From Spisula solida (Eukaryota > Mollusca > Bivalvia > Venerida > Mactridae), in assembly GCA_947247005.1 (NCBI GenBank), contig OX365950.1:49328761-49392760 (forward strand): 64,000 nt of DNA, read 5' to 3'. Below the pieces are notes generated by a model. It searched no databases and was not told where the DNA came from. It worked only from the letters and a program-made list of their open reading frames with translations. Positions within the stretch are counted from its first letter, which is position 1. Each line of letters opens with the position of its first letter. Shown piece after piece: positions 13,513-24,553 of the stretch. The position numbers were made by a program, and so were the translations under genes.

Positions 13513-14033
13513 GTGAGAAGAACAACTATATGCAATTACCCCTCTTTAAGGCAATGTGCAAATTTTAAATAAGAAACCTTGCAGTATGTCATTAATTGTG
13601 ATAGGCAGTATATAGGCGTACTCTAGGCGGGTCTGCTGTTTCTGTATGGCTTTGAGTTGTCTTTGCATGTAAAGTATTTAATTATTGCATAGTTCTTATC
13701 GTCTTTTTGACATTAATGGGTTGGTTCTGTTCACTGAATCTTTTACAAATGATTTGTGCTGCTTCATCACCATAATATGTTTAGAATAAGAAACCTTACA
13801 TGTGAATAATATCAGTGAAATAGTATAAAATAAAGCAGGCGATGAATCAAGAAGAATTTGTCGTTTTAAAGATGCACTCAACCGAACGTATTTAGGAAGA
13901 AGTGCACTATAAATATATTTGCACTCAATAATTTGTAACACGCTATTTCCTTCGCCATAGTAGAGTGTACGAGTATGAGTTTAAGGTAAAGTGTACGCAT
14001 CTTATGTTTCTACAATATGCGTCGTAAATGCAG

Positions 14034-14173
14034 AAGTTTATGGAAATAATGTAGATTTACATTCCATTGCGACTTTTAAATGGAGCACGAATGCATATAA
14101 TGTTAGCATACACGCACAAATCGCATTTCAGTACGATTTCTTCACTAGATTTCAAAGGCGTATACAATTTTGA
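14034..14173 (+). CDS. Possible terminal exon with stop, unit B
   Basis: Open block after an acceptor-like AAATGCAG, ending in TGA at 14171-14173. The frame has no ATG and encodes about 46 residues (VYGNNVDLHSIATFKWS, then an IHAQIAFQYDFFTRFQ segment). It lies about 520 bp downstream of the candidate 178-bp exon on the same strand. Copies at about 28891-29030 (C) and 56424-56563 (E) are also open, with scattered substitutions. No domain is recognised and no poly(A) signal is evident close by. Weak call. Confidence 0.18.
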
Positions 14174-15074
14174 AATATACGATATACTTAATAAGGTAAT
14201 AGCACTTTTTCAAACTGGGTACCACTAATAGTCATCTACGAAGGGTGCTCCAGAATAACGTGGACTTTTGTTTGTAAGAATTTATGTCAATAATAGATCT
14301 GACCAAAAATAAACTTTTTAGAGCAAAATTCAACGTAATTCTGGATCACCGCTCGTACATAACAAATGACCGTCCTACATATATCATCTGGGTAAAATGA
14401 TAGTAATACATTGAACAGGTAAGTCAGCACTGAACATAAACAGCAGAGCACGACATGCACAACAAGCAACACAATTAACAGAAAACCCAAAAAGACAAAC
14501 GGAAATGCCGTACGAATTTGTCCGGGGAACATCACTAGCCAGATGAGTAAAATTTACGGTTTAAAATTAAATAATTTCTTTTGTAGTAAATATTTCCAAC
14601 ACTATGACTTGTTTGGACTGTAATATCTAGATACAGAACTGATGTGTGTATCAAATGAATTTGCATTATTTAGTGTTAGTTCTTCAGCATAGCTTTCCTT
14701 GATTATAAGCGAAAAGAAAGGATTATCAATATTCAAAATGCCATCATGTTATCGGGATGCATTTATCAAGATACAGATAACATCCGATTGCTTTTCGACA
14801 GACATGGTCAGCAGCAAAACGCGTTCGTAACCGTAATAAACATGTGATGTACAGATGATTTCTATAGGAATACAGATACATAGTGACATTTTATCTTCTT
14901 AACGTTTTCTCCCCCAGCGCACATAACCTTTCTTTGATATGATTATGAGGCAACGAAAAAACCATTAGCACTCGCACAAAAAACATGCTGTTCTCTTTGA
15001 ATTTTCTAAAAGATAATATTAAATCAGACATCAACTAGAGTGATGAAATACAAATCGGGAACAAAAAACCTCTG

Positions 15075-15299
15075 ATGAAAATGGCTTGTGGTGTGTTTTC
15101 CGGCTGTAGTCCTATTGCGAATAATATGTGTCGGTATGTGGTGTTAGTTAAAGGATATAACCTTTTTGTTCTCGGGTCGAGTGTATTATTTGGCTTTTGT
15201 TATCGTCAAAGATGTCTTTATCGGTATTGGCAACTGTCAAAAGCAGATGATTCGTTGGAAACAATCTCCTCATTTCCTTATATGAAAATGTTTGTGTAA
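15075..15299 (+). CDS. Unrecognised 74-codon ORF with poly(A) signal, unit B
   Basis: ATG-started frame ending in TAA, with an AATAAA hexamer 13 bases after the stop (15312-15317). The product is cysteine-rich and mildly hydrophobic in the middle (YVVLVKGYNLFVLGSSVLF) and could form one membrane segment. I know no family for it. Copies at 29933-30157 and 57466-57690 are open too, but the differences I noticed among the three alter the amino acid (L/I, G/S, R/Q, K/Q), which argues against strong purifying selection. It may be a chance frame. Confidence 0.18.
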   Translation: MKMACGVFSGCSPIANNMCRYVVLVKGYNLFVLGSSVLFGFCYRQRCLYRYWQLSKADDSLETISSFPYMKMFV

Positions 15300-16511
15300 T
15301 GTCCTGATTTCAATAAAGCGATTTATGGGTAAACATATTTTTTTTCTTGAAGTAATGGGTAACCGAAGTTTTATTCTAGAAGTAAAAAAAGAACAAAATG
15401 ACAATCTACATGTATCTATCTAATTTATCATTTTGTACTATTTTTGTTTCTTCTGGTGACGTTATTGACGTGTGGTAATTCTATTTATCCAATATAAAAC
15501 AGAAAACCTTTCCAATAATCGAATTAAATTGTAATATTTTGCATTGGTACGTTCCATCTATCGTCTTTTTTCTTAGTACAATATAGTCTTATTGCAATAT
15601 ATATATATTTAGAATGAGGTAGTAGATATATTGATTGAAAACATAAATCACATATTAACACAACGCTTTATTTGTCATTAAAGTTTTGAAATGACATGTG
15701 TTAGTATCATTAAAGCATACTGTGCCAGTATTGCCTTGCATGGTGCTAACAGATGGGGAGAGGCTGACATAACACCTGTCATACCCTCGTGATGTTTAAT
15801 ACATGACGACATCGGTAATATAGACATAAACATAAATTTGCATTAACAAATCACTTTTTGTAATTCTTGTTTGGTACCGAACATTATCATGACATATTCA
15901 TCGCAATCGTGCATTGCACACATACTAGAGCATAAGTTTCCCAATATTCATGAAAGTAGGATTACCGATAATACAGTGTGTTTAATTATGTGCGGCCAGT
16001 AATAATAATTAATATATCTGCCCGGCCCCTGTCCTTAAATGCCAAACACAGGCATGCCTTGAGAATAGTATATCCTCTCCGATTTCATTGTTAGCTTTAT
16101 CTGTATCCCAATTCATTGCAGGTCTCGTCGGGACTTGCTATTTACTGTTACGTATTTTAGGAAAGAAGGTGTACCTAACTCTAAAGCTCTCATTTTTGTT
16201 CGTATATGATTACCGAAATTACAATACAAATTTCTGCCAAATAAGACTACCGGGACAACATTTAAATTATCAGGAAATACGCTCTGATTACTATTAGCGT
16301 TATAGGGTCTATAAATCATGGTCTGTTACGTATTTATAGATGAGAATAATGAATAAACATCACTGATGTATGCTTTGTATAATAAGGAGATGGGCAAAAC
16401 ATAACAACATACAAGGTCATACTCTATCTAGGTTTGTTAGTAGCTGTCAGTATTCATGTTGTTTCGACTACGTGACTTGTGTTATATATAAAATTATAAA
16501 TAACGTAAATC

Positions 16512-16562
16512 AAGACAAACTCCAGGATTGCTCAACGTTTCGACTGTATTGTCTTCATCAGG
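16512..16562 (-). ncRNA. Hammerhead ribozyme core of the Penelope-like element, unit B
   Basis: On the minus strand CCTGATGA (from 16562) is followed by a small stem (GAC and GTC around AATACA) and GAAAC (16541-16537). This is the conserved hammerhead order CUGAUGA, stem II, GAAA. Hammerhead motifs are known in the terminal repeats of Penelope-like elements, and the position next to the ORF tail agrees. I could not place stems I and III or the cleavage site with confidence, so activity is unknown. Confidence 0.7.
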
Positions 16563-16832
16563 AATAATAAAAATAAACAACAAAAAAATAAACAACGTCA
16601 TGGGTTATGACGTCATAAAAGATGATGTTACGTTTGGCGTAAAAAACGTTACAAACGTTTTGGCGTAAAAAATGAAGTCAATAGATACAGGATCAAAAAG
16701 ATTCAAAATCACTGTGAACAATGTTAATAAGACAAGTTAAGACAAAAACAGTGAAAACTGTATTATTTGACATTAAGAAAACCACACTCTGGTGTTACAT
16801 TGCAGAAAAATATAATGAAATGAAGAGGCATA

Positions 16833-17045
16833 TTAAGAAAAAGTGTACATTATTTTAGCATTCAAGCCTTTAGGAAAAACTGTGTCAAGATTATGAATCC
16901 AATATGTTTCTTTAAGGAGCCTCTTCATATCATCATGGACAATGACAATAGGCATAAAACTGAAGTTGTTTAGATTATGGACGTCCTGGTTGAAGTGTGT
17001 AGCTACATGACTAGAGAATACAGGATTAGTAAAGCTAGTAATGTC
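16833..17045 (-). pseudogene. C-terminal tail of a Penelope-like ORF (GIY-YIG end), unit B
   Basis: Seventy codons open on the minus strand up to a TAA stop. The pattern THFN, then an acidic R-rich LLKE stretch, then ETYWIHNLDTVFPKGLN matches the end of the GIY-YIG endonuclease domain of Penelope-like elements (E.YWI..L.T..P.GLN). The reverse transcriptase and the GIY-YIG start are missing because of 5' truncation, so it cannot be active. Based on memory of the family motif, not a search. Confidence 0.82.
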
Positions 17046-20040
17046 TTAAATATAAAATTATATGTGTATGTGTTCGGCATTGTGCCTTGTATGTTTTTAT
17101 GTTTGCTGTGCTCGGCTGGTTAGCTGACTGCTGCCTTATGTGTCTGACTTTTATGTATTTAAACCATGAAACCTGCTGCAATGTAAGCAATGGTGTTGTG
17201 TTCCACATATCATAATGTAATAAGCTGAGAGTTATTTAATGTAGTTTGTACGTTTGAAAGTGTGAAACAGTACCCGGTGTTGCAAACCACGAATACTGTT
17301 AACCATAAAACTGATTTCTTGTGTTTCATACTTTCAGAAACCTGTGGTTTCGACATTATTTCTTCTTATTATTGAGACCAAACACCACTGTAATTGTAAA
17401 CACATATAATTTCCTGTCTGTCTGTTGGACAAAATCTATGCTTTGGTGAGGAATGTCTCTAACCATGATTGTTTCGATACCTACCGCTTTTCTGCACATC
17501 TATTTATCTTATGTCTCGATATAATGACTTTTGAAGACATTCAAATTGATATATAAATACAACCAGGAAGTCGCAAACACACCAATTTCACTATCCTTTT
17601 ATACAACCGTTTCTGTAATTTTCAAAAAAGCAACAGCAACCATAAATGAATAGAATCGATGCATTCAACAGGACATTAGACTCGGTTGTCCTTGATGTGT
17701 GTCGTCCGTTTGTTCTATTCTTGTCACCTGGCTTTTACTTTGGTTTAGAATACTGAGGTGGCATACTTTCGGTGTTGGATGTCGTAATTTTGTAATTGAC
17801 TAGGACATTGTCTGTGCATTTTTGTTATGAAGTTTTTGATGTTTTTATGTTTTCTGTGCTTCGCTGCTAAGTTGAATGAAGCCTTCCCAGTCCGATTTTC
17901 TTTTATCTTTTGACAAATTTTCACTTTTAATATCGAGCCAGTAACAAATCCTAATTAGAACTCAGATGCTTATATAATGTTTAAACAAGATAAAAACAAC
18001 TCTAATATGCTCCCAACAGAATCAGCAGATCACGACAGTCATAAAAATATACAAAAACACAAAAAATATTACAACACAACAATGAACAAGAACAGAATGA
18101 AAATGAACAGCGACAAAATACGTATTTCGACACTACACACACAACCTGAAAGTAACATATGCTCAGTGTTGTGTTTCGTCTCATATCCGGCACTACTTCT
18201 ATCGTACTATGTTTTGTTCCAAGGTATCTGTCTGAGATTGTAACTTTTCTCTCTCTGGAATACGATTTATGTTTATACTTGATATGGATATTATATAAGG
18301 AATAATGAACATCTATTATGTAATATGTGCTAGCCTATTTGTGCTATTTATTGGCAGATTTGTCTTGGTAAAGACGCGTGATCTAGATGTATGGTAATTC
18401 AAAGATAGCTTTACAGTTCTGTCCCGTCGTTCATTTAAACTAATATCACAAATTATCTAGCAAACCATGACCAATGATTTATTACAATTGCAGGCTAGAG
18501 AATGATTAATCTTTATGTTTCTGAGTTGATGTTTTAGATTTATATAGCTACTACCTTTCGTGAAATCATAATCGTTATTTCTGTTATCTCGTGTTTTAGA
18601 AGACTCATTGATGTGCAAAATGGTGGCTTTTATTACTAAAAGGAAACTTAAACAGATTCCCATTGGAAACTTTAGAATATTTATCATCGACAAAAGATAA
18701 CATTTAACATAAAAATGACAGCATTTAAACATTTCACATTGAACACGTCAACAACATGACACTAATGCTTTACGCTACAAGGTTTTTAACATTCTAAAAT
18801 TCTTATGTTGATTGTGTTTTGTTATTGTGTACTAGTGTCTAATAGTTTCCTGGTATCATAATTAGAGGTTGGGTTGTTAAATTCCCCTATTGTTTGGGGT
18901 GTTATACGGATCCTTTATGGCCTGTATAATTGTCGATTGCATCTCAATCACTGGCAACTTTATCATTGAAAAGAAATAAAATGGTAAATTTGATACCTTT
19001 GTACCTCTTTTAGAATGTATATTTGTCGGGAAACTGACCAGACAGACGCAGAGGTGAATTTCGTTTTTAAAAAAGTTTACCGCGATAAGGTGGATGCTAT
19101 AGGGTTGTAAATGAAGAAACAAAACATTCTTTCTTTGAAAGTACGATGTAATTAACCTCAATCAGCGCTAATGCATCGTTCAAGTTTTGATATTGACGGT
19201 GTGAATGGTCATTGAGGCGGTGTAATAGTAAATCAACTCATGTACAAAATACCCTAACTTTAAACCTGTCAATTTACGAGAATTAACTCTTGTAATCATT
19301 GTCATCAAGGTAAAATTGTTCAAACTGTTGTATTCTTCCATTTATCTATTTATTATATTCTTTCACAACGACAAATGCACCTTTTCTCCATTTTCCACGT
19401 TTTGGTCTGTATTGAATGCACAGTTGTATCAATTATATGTATATTTCATTTGTTGATATACGAAATGATAAATCTGGTATTAAATTAGGAAGCAACTCAA
19501 TGACAACGTGATCAACAATGTCAGCCTGTATCAGGTTTAATAGATAGAATTATTTCTGCAGCACATTTCGTTTTATCTTATTAAATAATTTGTTTGTAGG
19601 TTCGAACTGTATGATATGCAATTGGAATTCAATAAATAGTAACACGTTTCATCTATTAATACCATATACCAAAACTCGTACGGATGTCCAAAACGGTTAT
19701 TGACCTAATCCTATAACATTCGTAGAGGCTCTTGTCATAAAATGATCAAAGTGTGCTGCCAAGCTGTCTGAATATTTCATACTGATGTAACAAGTAACCT
19801 ACTTGGCTTTCTTTCAAAATTTTAAAACCTTATTCTTTTAACTAAACCGTTTTTCTTTTATTGTTGTAGTACTGTTATATCAGTTCATGTCTTTTATTAC
19901 ATACACAATGATGATGTCTTTACTTTGGACAACACAAATGATCAGCCTTTTCTGACTCAACTGGTAGTGTTTCTGTTACCTTGTGATTCGTCTAGTTACC
20001 AGAAGTGGGTCACCACCGGAGTATGCTGTACTCCCATAGT

Positions 20041-20360
20041 GTACAACACATTGATATAGTGGATAACACATGGATGTATAAAAATGATAAAAAAATCGGA
20101 CAGGGAAGGCAGCAAACACTGCCGAGCACAAAAATCATACAAAAACACATACCACAATTACACGATACAATGCATAACACACAACGGAACGGGTATATGA
20201 ACTTAACGGCTGAAAGTCCAGGTATCAGATGTCAAAAGCTGAAATACATAGTTTAAGCCATAAAAATCTGAATGACCTAGTTTCAGTTGTAAATAAGGGC
20301 TGAAAGATCTAGGCTTAACAGTCAAAAGTCATGAAACGTTTAAAAGTAACAGTAAATGGT
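20041..20360 (-). repeat. Older diverged copy of the dispersed repeat, unit B (present in all units)
   Basis: Read on the minus strand it shows the GCTGCCTTCCCTGTC end motif (plus-strand GACAGGGAAGGCAGC near 20100) and the CTAGGTCATTCAG core (plus-strand CTGAATGACCTAG near 20269), in the same order as the insertion in A. Matching stretches lie at about 4870-5035 (A, partial), 35850-36130 (C), 47770-48030 (D) and 61650-61950 (E), so this copy belongs to the ancestral unit. Confidence 0.55.
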
Positions 20361-20397
20361 AAAATGACATGTCGTTTTATTTTGACATCTAGTAATA

Positions 20398-20777
20398 CAC
20401 TACCCAAATATTCTAACCCGCAATAATTATGTGTATAATAATTTTGTTAATACTGCGCGTACTCTCATGAAATTTTGGATACCAATACTTGAATAATACT
20501 TGCATTTAATTATGAGTTTATCAAGACGAACAGTCATCAGTAATGCCGATTTTGTTCATTGGCGCGTGAATTCTGGTCCAGATGCATTGCCTGTGCAAGA
20601 ATGCATTATTACGCAATACACCGAATGCACTGAAATTAACTGTAAAACGGTTAAAATAAACATATACTCTATCATCTTTTAATCATGTATCGGTATGCGA
20701 CATTTCAGGTGAATACATGCATTTTTCACCAAACTGGAATGAAATATGAACTGGCGGTTTAGAACTTTTGGGGAGTG
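20398..20777. mobile_element. 380-bp TA-flanked element with CACTACCC ends (unit B)
   Basis: The left end CACTACCCAAATATTCTAA and right end (read inward) CACTCCCCAAAAGTTCTAA form imperfect inverted repeats of 19 bp, flanked by TA. Units A, C and D have the empty site AGTAATAGTTCC with one TA (5084-5085 in A). There is no transposase, so this is a Tc1/mariner-type non-autonomous element by its TA target. It marks the B/E class of unit middles. A 60-codon frame inside has no domain. Confidence 0.85.
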
Positions 20778-21241
20778 TAGTTCCGAAATTCAAGTCAAAT
20801 ACCTGTTAAACGTACTAGTGTACCTTGAGGTTTTTTTACACCAACACACACTTCACGTACATGTTTACGGTGTGTAAGCCTATAGTGTTGCTGAAATTAT
20901 ATCAATGCAAACACAAATCTCCTACAAATTTTTAAACTGGTCTCACTGAATACGAATCTTGTAATCCTGAACATTTACAAGGAATCGACTAGGACTACAT
21001 GGTACGCTAAGCAAATGTGTTGCTTTCTATTTCACCTCTGGGGGCTTACAATATTGGATATCTGGCACTTAGTCGGTTTATTTGAGTATTTATACTACGT
21101 CACATAATGTAGATGAAGTTACTTTGAATGCTTCTGGACGCAAGTAAACATTAATACATTTTCTTATGTCAACAATACAAGATGGACTATGATAGTCGCA
21201 CTTTTATCTCACAATATGTATTGTACTAAAATGTTGTTGAG

Positions 21242-21698
21242 ATGTCCTGATTTAATGATATTTGGAGAAAATGACACCAGCACCTTTTTCAAGCATATAA
21301 TAAAACGTGAGCGTCATTCAATTGTGGAAGGTAGTATTTAGGAATCGGCATGCTTTCCAAATATATCTGCTATAAAACATGAAATGAAATATCCGACTTA
21401 GTGCCATATTTCTACAGGAAATATTTTGTTTTATCATCTTAAAAGTGGCAACGTTCTAGGACAACATGTCAATTATATTCATATTCGTCTCGGAGACAAT
21501 GAGTCCTTTGAGCCAAAACTGTCTGGCCCTTTGGCAACAATGCTGTATAAAATATGCCATACAAGTTATATTTCGCCCAATTCTATCAGCAATGTCTTGT
21601 TCAAGCATTCATGTCTATTTGGAATGAGCTGTATACCCCCTAGCGCTCTCGATGTAGTGTTGGACTACTGGTTTTCTTTTGATCTTCTCTACACATGA
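21242..21698 (+). pseudogene. Decayed exon-like block, unit B
   Basis: Homologous to the block in C. Two in-frame TAG codons (21339-21341 and 21399-21401) interrupt it, and E has both as well. The 3' part from 21426 is open for about 90 codons (GQHVNYIHIRLGDNES, then EPKLSGPLATMLYK, several NxS/T sites, and a GMSCIPPSALDVVLDYWF end). The acceptor dinucleotide of C and D is lost here (TTGAG for TTCAG). Family unknown. Confidence 0.5.
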
Positions 21699-23695
21699 TG
21701 AATATTCTGATTAGATTTGACGCTGTCTGTGACTTGTTGCTGGCACCATATAACGAAAACGAGTTCTTAACGTATAATAATACATGTTTCATTCGCAAGG
21801 AGTAGTATGTCTTTTGTTATAATAATGTTCGCTCGGTGTTTCCATGATTAGCAAATATCGTGTACTACTCCATCAGGCTGAGCTTATTATTGATTTGATT
21901 AAATACAAAATGTAGTTGACACTTAATACTAGTATATTTTTTTTAAAAATGTTCCGAAATTTATTATCATTATTTTGACACGTAATTTATTCATGTTAAA
22001 TTTGAAATGGTCATATGAAGAAAACATGTTTCATTTGTACATGTAAATATGTGTATAGTTGCATCAAGACCATATATGACTTACACGAGAGCAGTTTTAG
22101 GATAACTTATATAATCCGGTATTTGACTCATAAAACCGTGTTGATGGAAAGAATATCTATATTATACAGCTACGACTTCATAACATGAGATACTGCAGTA
22201 CCAAAATTGTACCACCAAGCATTCAATATTATGCAGAAATAATTAACAGACAAACAGTAAACGAGGCATAGTACTATGAATTAATAACATTACTTATCTC
22301 GATCTGAATCTGACAGCATTCCATATCTTGTAATCAACAGTAAATGCATAGCTGTTCGAAAGTTCAAAGACTTTATCATTGTTTGCGCACGTGTACCATG
22401 TATCGTTTTAATGTACATGCATGTTTCATTTAGATTCCGTGTTGTCCTCAATACAACATAAGGTTTAGACCATGTAGTTACGTGCTGTTTGCGTATGATT
22501 TCATCTTGCGCTTAGCATGTTATCCAATTTTAGTGTGACGATATTGTACGGCAATACAATTATTATTCATGTTAAGCTGTGTCGTAGGTTGTTTGATCTG
22601 GGTTGATGTAAGATCGTTAGCGTGGTATATAACATTACAGAAGCTCGTTAAATACGTCGATTGATCTTTAATTAGGACAAACGAGTTGGTTATTACGACT
22701 GAACAATATATGAATGCAGTTAATAGAATATGATTGATCATTGGAACATTTACAAAAAGAAAACTAACTCGTACACCGAATTTAATTTGTAAGAATTTTG
22801 AGTTTCAGAACAAATAAATCATCGAATTATCATACTAAATTGTCAAGATTAACCTCTGGCTAGATTGAAAGCTTGTGCATTTGAATATGCAATGATTTGA
22901 TTCAAAATAAACACGACTGGTATGTTATCAGATTAATCATAGTATTAGCGAGAAAGACTCTGAAATGGTTCTGATAAAAGCAATTAGCCTTTAAATGTCT
23001 CTCCAAACGATGTAGCTTCCTTTCCTAAATTAAATTAATCACAGAAAGATTTTGTAAAATGAAATCAAAGTTCGTAAAGTTTCATTTTAATTTGTGTCTG
23101 GTGGTATTACGTTATCAGCAAAGGTACACCCTTACTGGAATATGTTGAGAGAGGTTAATGCTCTTACAAGTGCTATAAGTTGTTCAAACCAGATACATTA
23201 TAATTGAAGATTGCATTTTCAAGCAATATTTTTTCCTCTATAAATTATTGTGTTTTCATGAAAAACAATGGCAGCGCTTCGTGCATTGCGACATACAGAT
23301 GTCCGTTAAAATGGTATTTCGTTAAATCAGACATTTAGAACAAAATGTGGTGAAATCAATACATCAAGCGCTGACATAAGACCCATAGATCTGTATGTGC
23401 CGTATATGTCGGACATTTTTATATCTTTGTAAGATATGAATAGTAGGAATAGTAGAACGGGACGACCGACGTGTGATGCTTTTTGTATTGTAAAGTGATC
23501 ATTTTAATATACATGTATATATGCAATTGTAGATTATTATCTAGCATGGAGTCCTGTATTTTTAAAATGTATGTATGACCAGTGTTCTCATATAGAAGTC
23601 GTTGATGGAATATGAAATCGTATAAAATGAAAATTATCAGAAGTACTAAAGAGTTTGCACGTGTATATGAAATATATGTACATGTACTAACTATA

Positions 23696-24553
23696 CATGG
23701 AGCGTTCAAAAATAAACAGGACTCAGTCCTTCACGGGTACAGTTTTTAATATGATACAAATGCTATTATTTTACATTGACTCGGAATTCAATTTCGAAAA
23801 ATAGATATCTGATTTATCGAGTTACACTATAACGTCCGCTAATAATAGTAGTCAATTTTGAAAACATGGTAACACGCCCCGGTGGCGACTACGTAATAGG
23901 GTATATCTTTAATACTATCATGTATATAGTTGGTAAACTTCGCCATAACTTTGCATGTTACATATTGGACGATATCTGCAACAATGACGACATTCGGACG
24001 TTAGGTACGAAAATAAATAGAATATGAACTTCAGGAAATTATTTTAACTACGTTGGGAAACATTTCTCTGAGTCGTTTATCATTTTTAGAATGGAATAAA
24101 TGCTTTAGTAATAACTTTTCAGCTTTGAAAGACAGACAGTAATAGGAAATCATATAACGTTTGTGACGTCAGTTACCGAGACATTTGCAAAATATCAACG
24201 TTTCATAGTAAGTTTTCTCAACCAGATATTCGATGTAAGATCCGGAACACTACATGCGATTCTCATCAAAGCTTTACCTAAGTGGTTCAGTGTGTTACAG
24301 GAATGTAATCATCACCATATATTACTATAAACTTCGTATTTCATAGCCCTATGCGAAACACGAACGTCTTGTAAAATAGCGGCGTCATTTTGTGCGCCTG
24401 GTCGGCGTTAGTGACCTTGTTTATTCATCTGTAACTTTCGGACCGCGAATTAGTTTTAGGATTCCGATTCCTGACGGCATATATTTTGATTTTTTTTTGT
24501 TTAACCATTTGGGTTTTATGACAATAGTCCTGTTTACGTTTGAACGTCCCACG
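23696..24553. mobile_element. Mariner-like TIR element, unit B
   Basis: Copy of the A element at the same place, with TA flanks. The left end has point changes (CATGGAGCGTTC), while the right end keeps GAACGTCCCACG. The first internal frame lost its start region through a deletion after the ACACGCCCC stretch. Non-coding as far as I can tell. Confidence 0.7.

Larger units (their letters stand above)
16498..17049 (-). mobile_element. 5'-truncated Penelope-like element (unit B)
   Basis: Flanked by a 12-bp direct repeat ATATAAAATTAT (16486-16497 and 17050-17061). Unit E has a single copy at the empty site, proving insertion. The element is read on the minus strand: the tail of an ORF (17045 down to 16833), then a short 3' region with a TTATGACGTCATAA palindrome, then a hammerhead-type core. 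Target duplication plus 5' truncation fits retrotransposition, and the coding tail fits the Penelope class. Confidence 0.88.

Noticed and set aside
15120..15185. Second tRNA-like stretch (TGGTGTTAGTTAAAGG and GGGTCGAGTG)
   Set aside because: The box matches are weak, it lies inside an open frame, and no tRNA fold is apparent.
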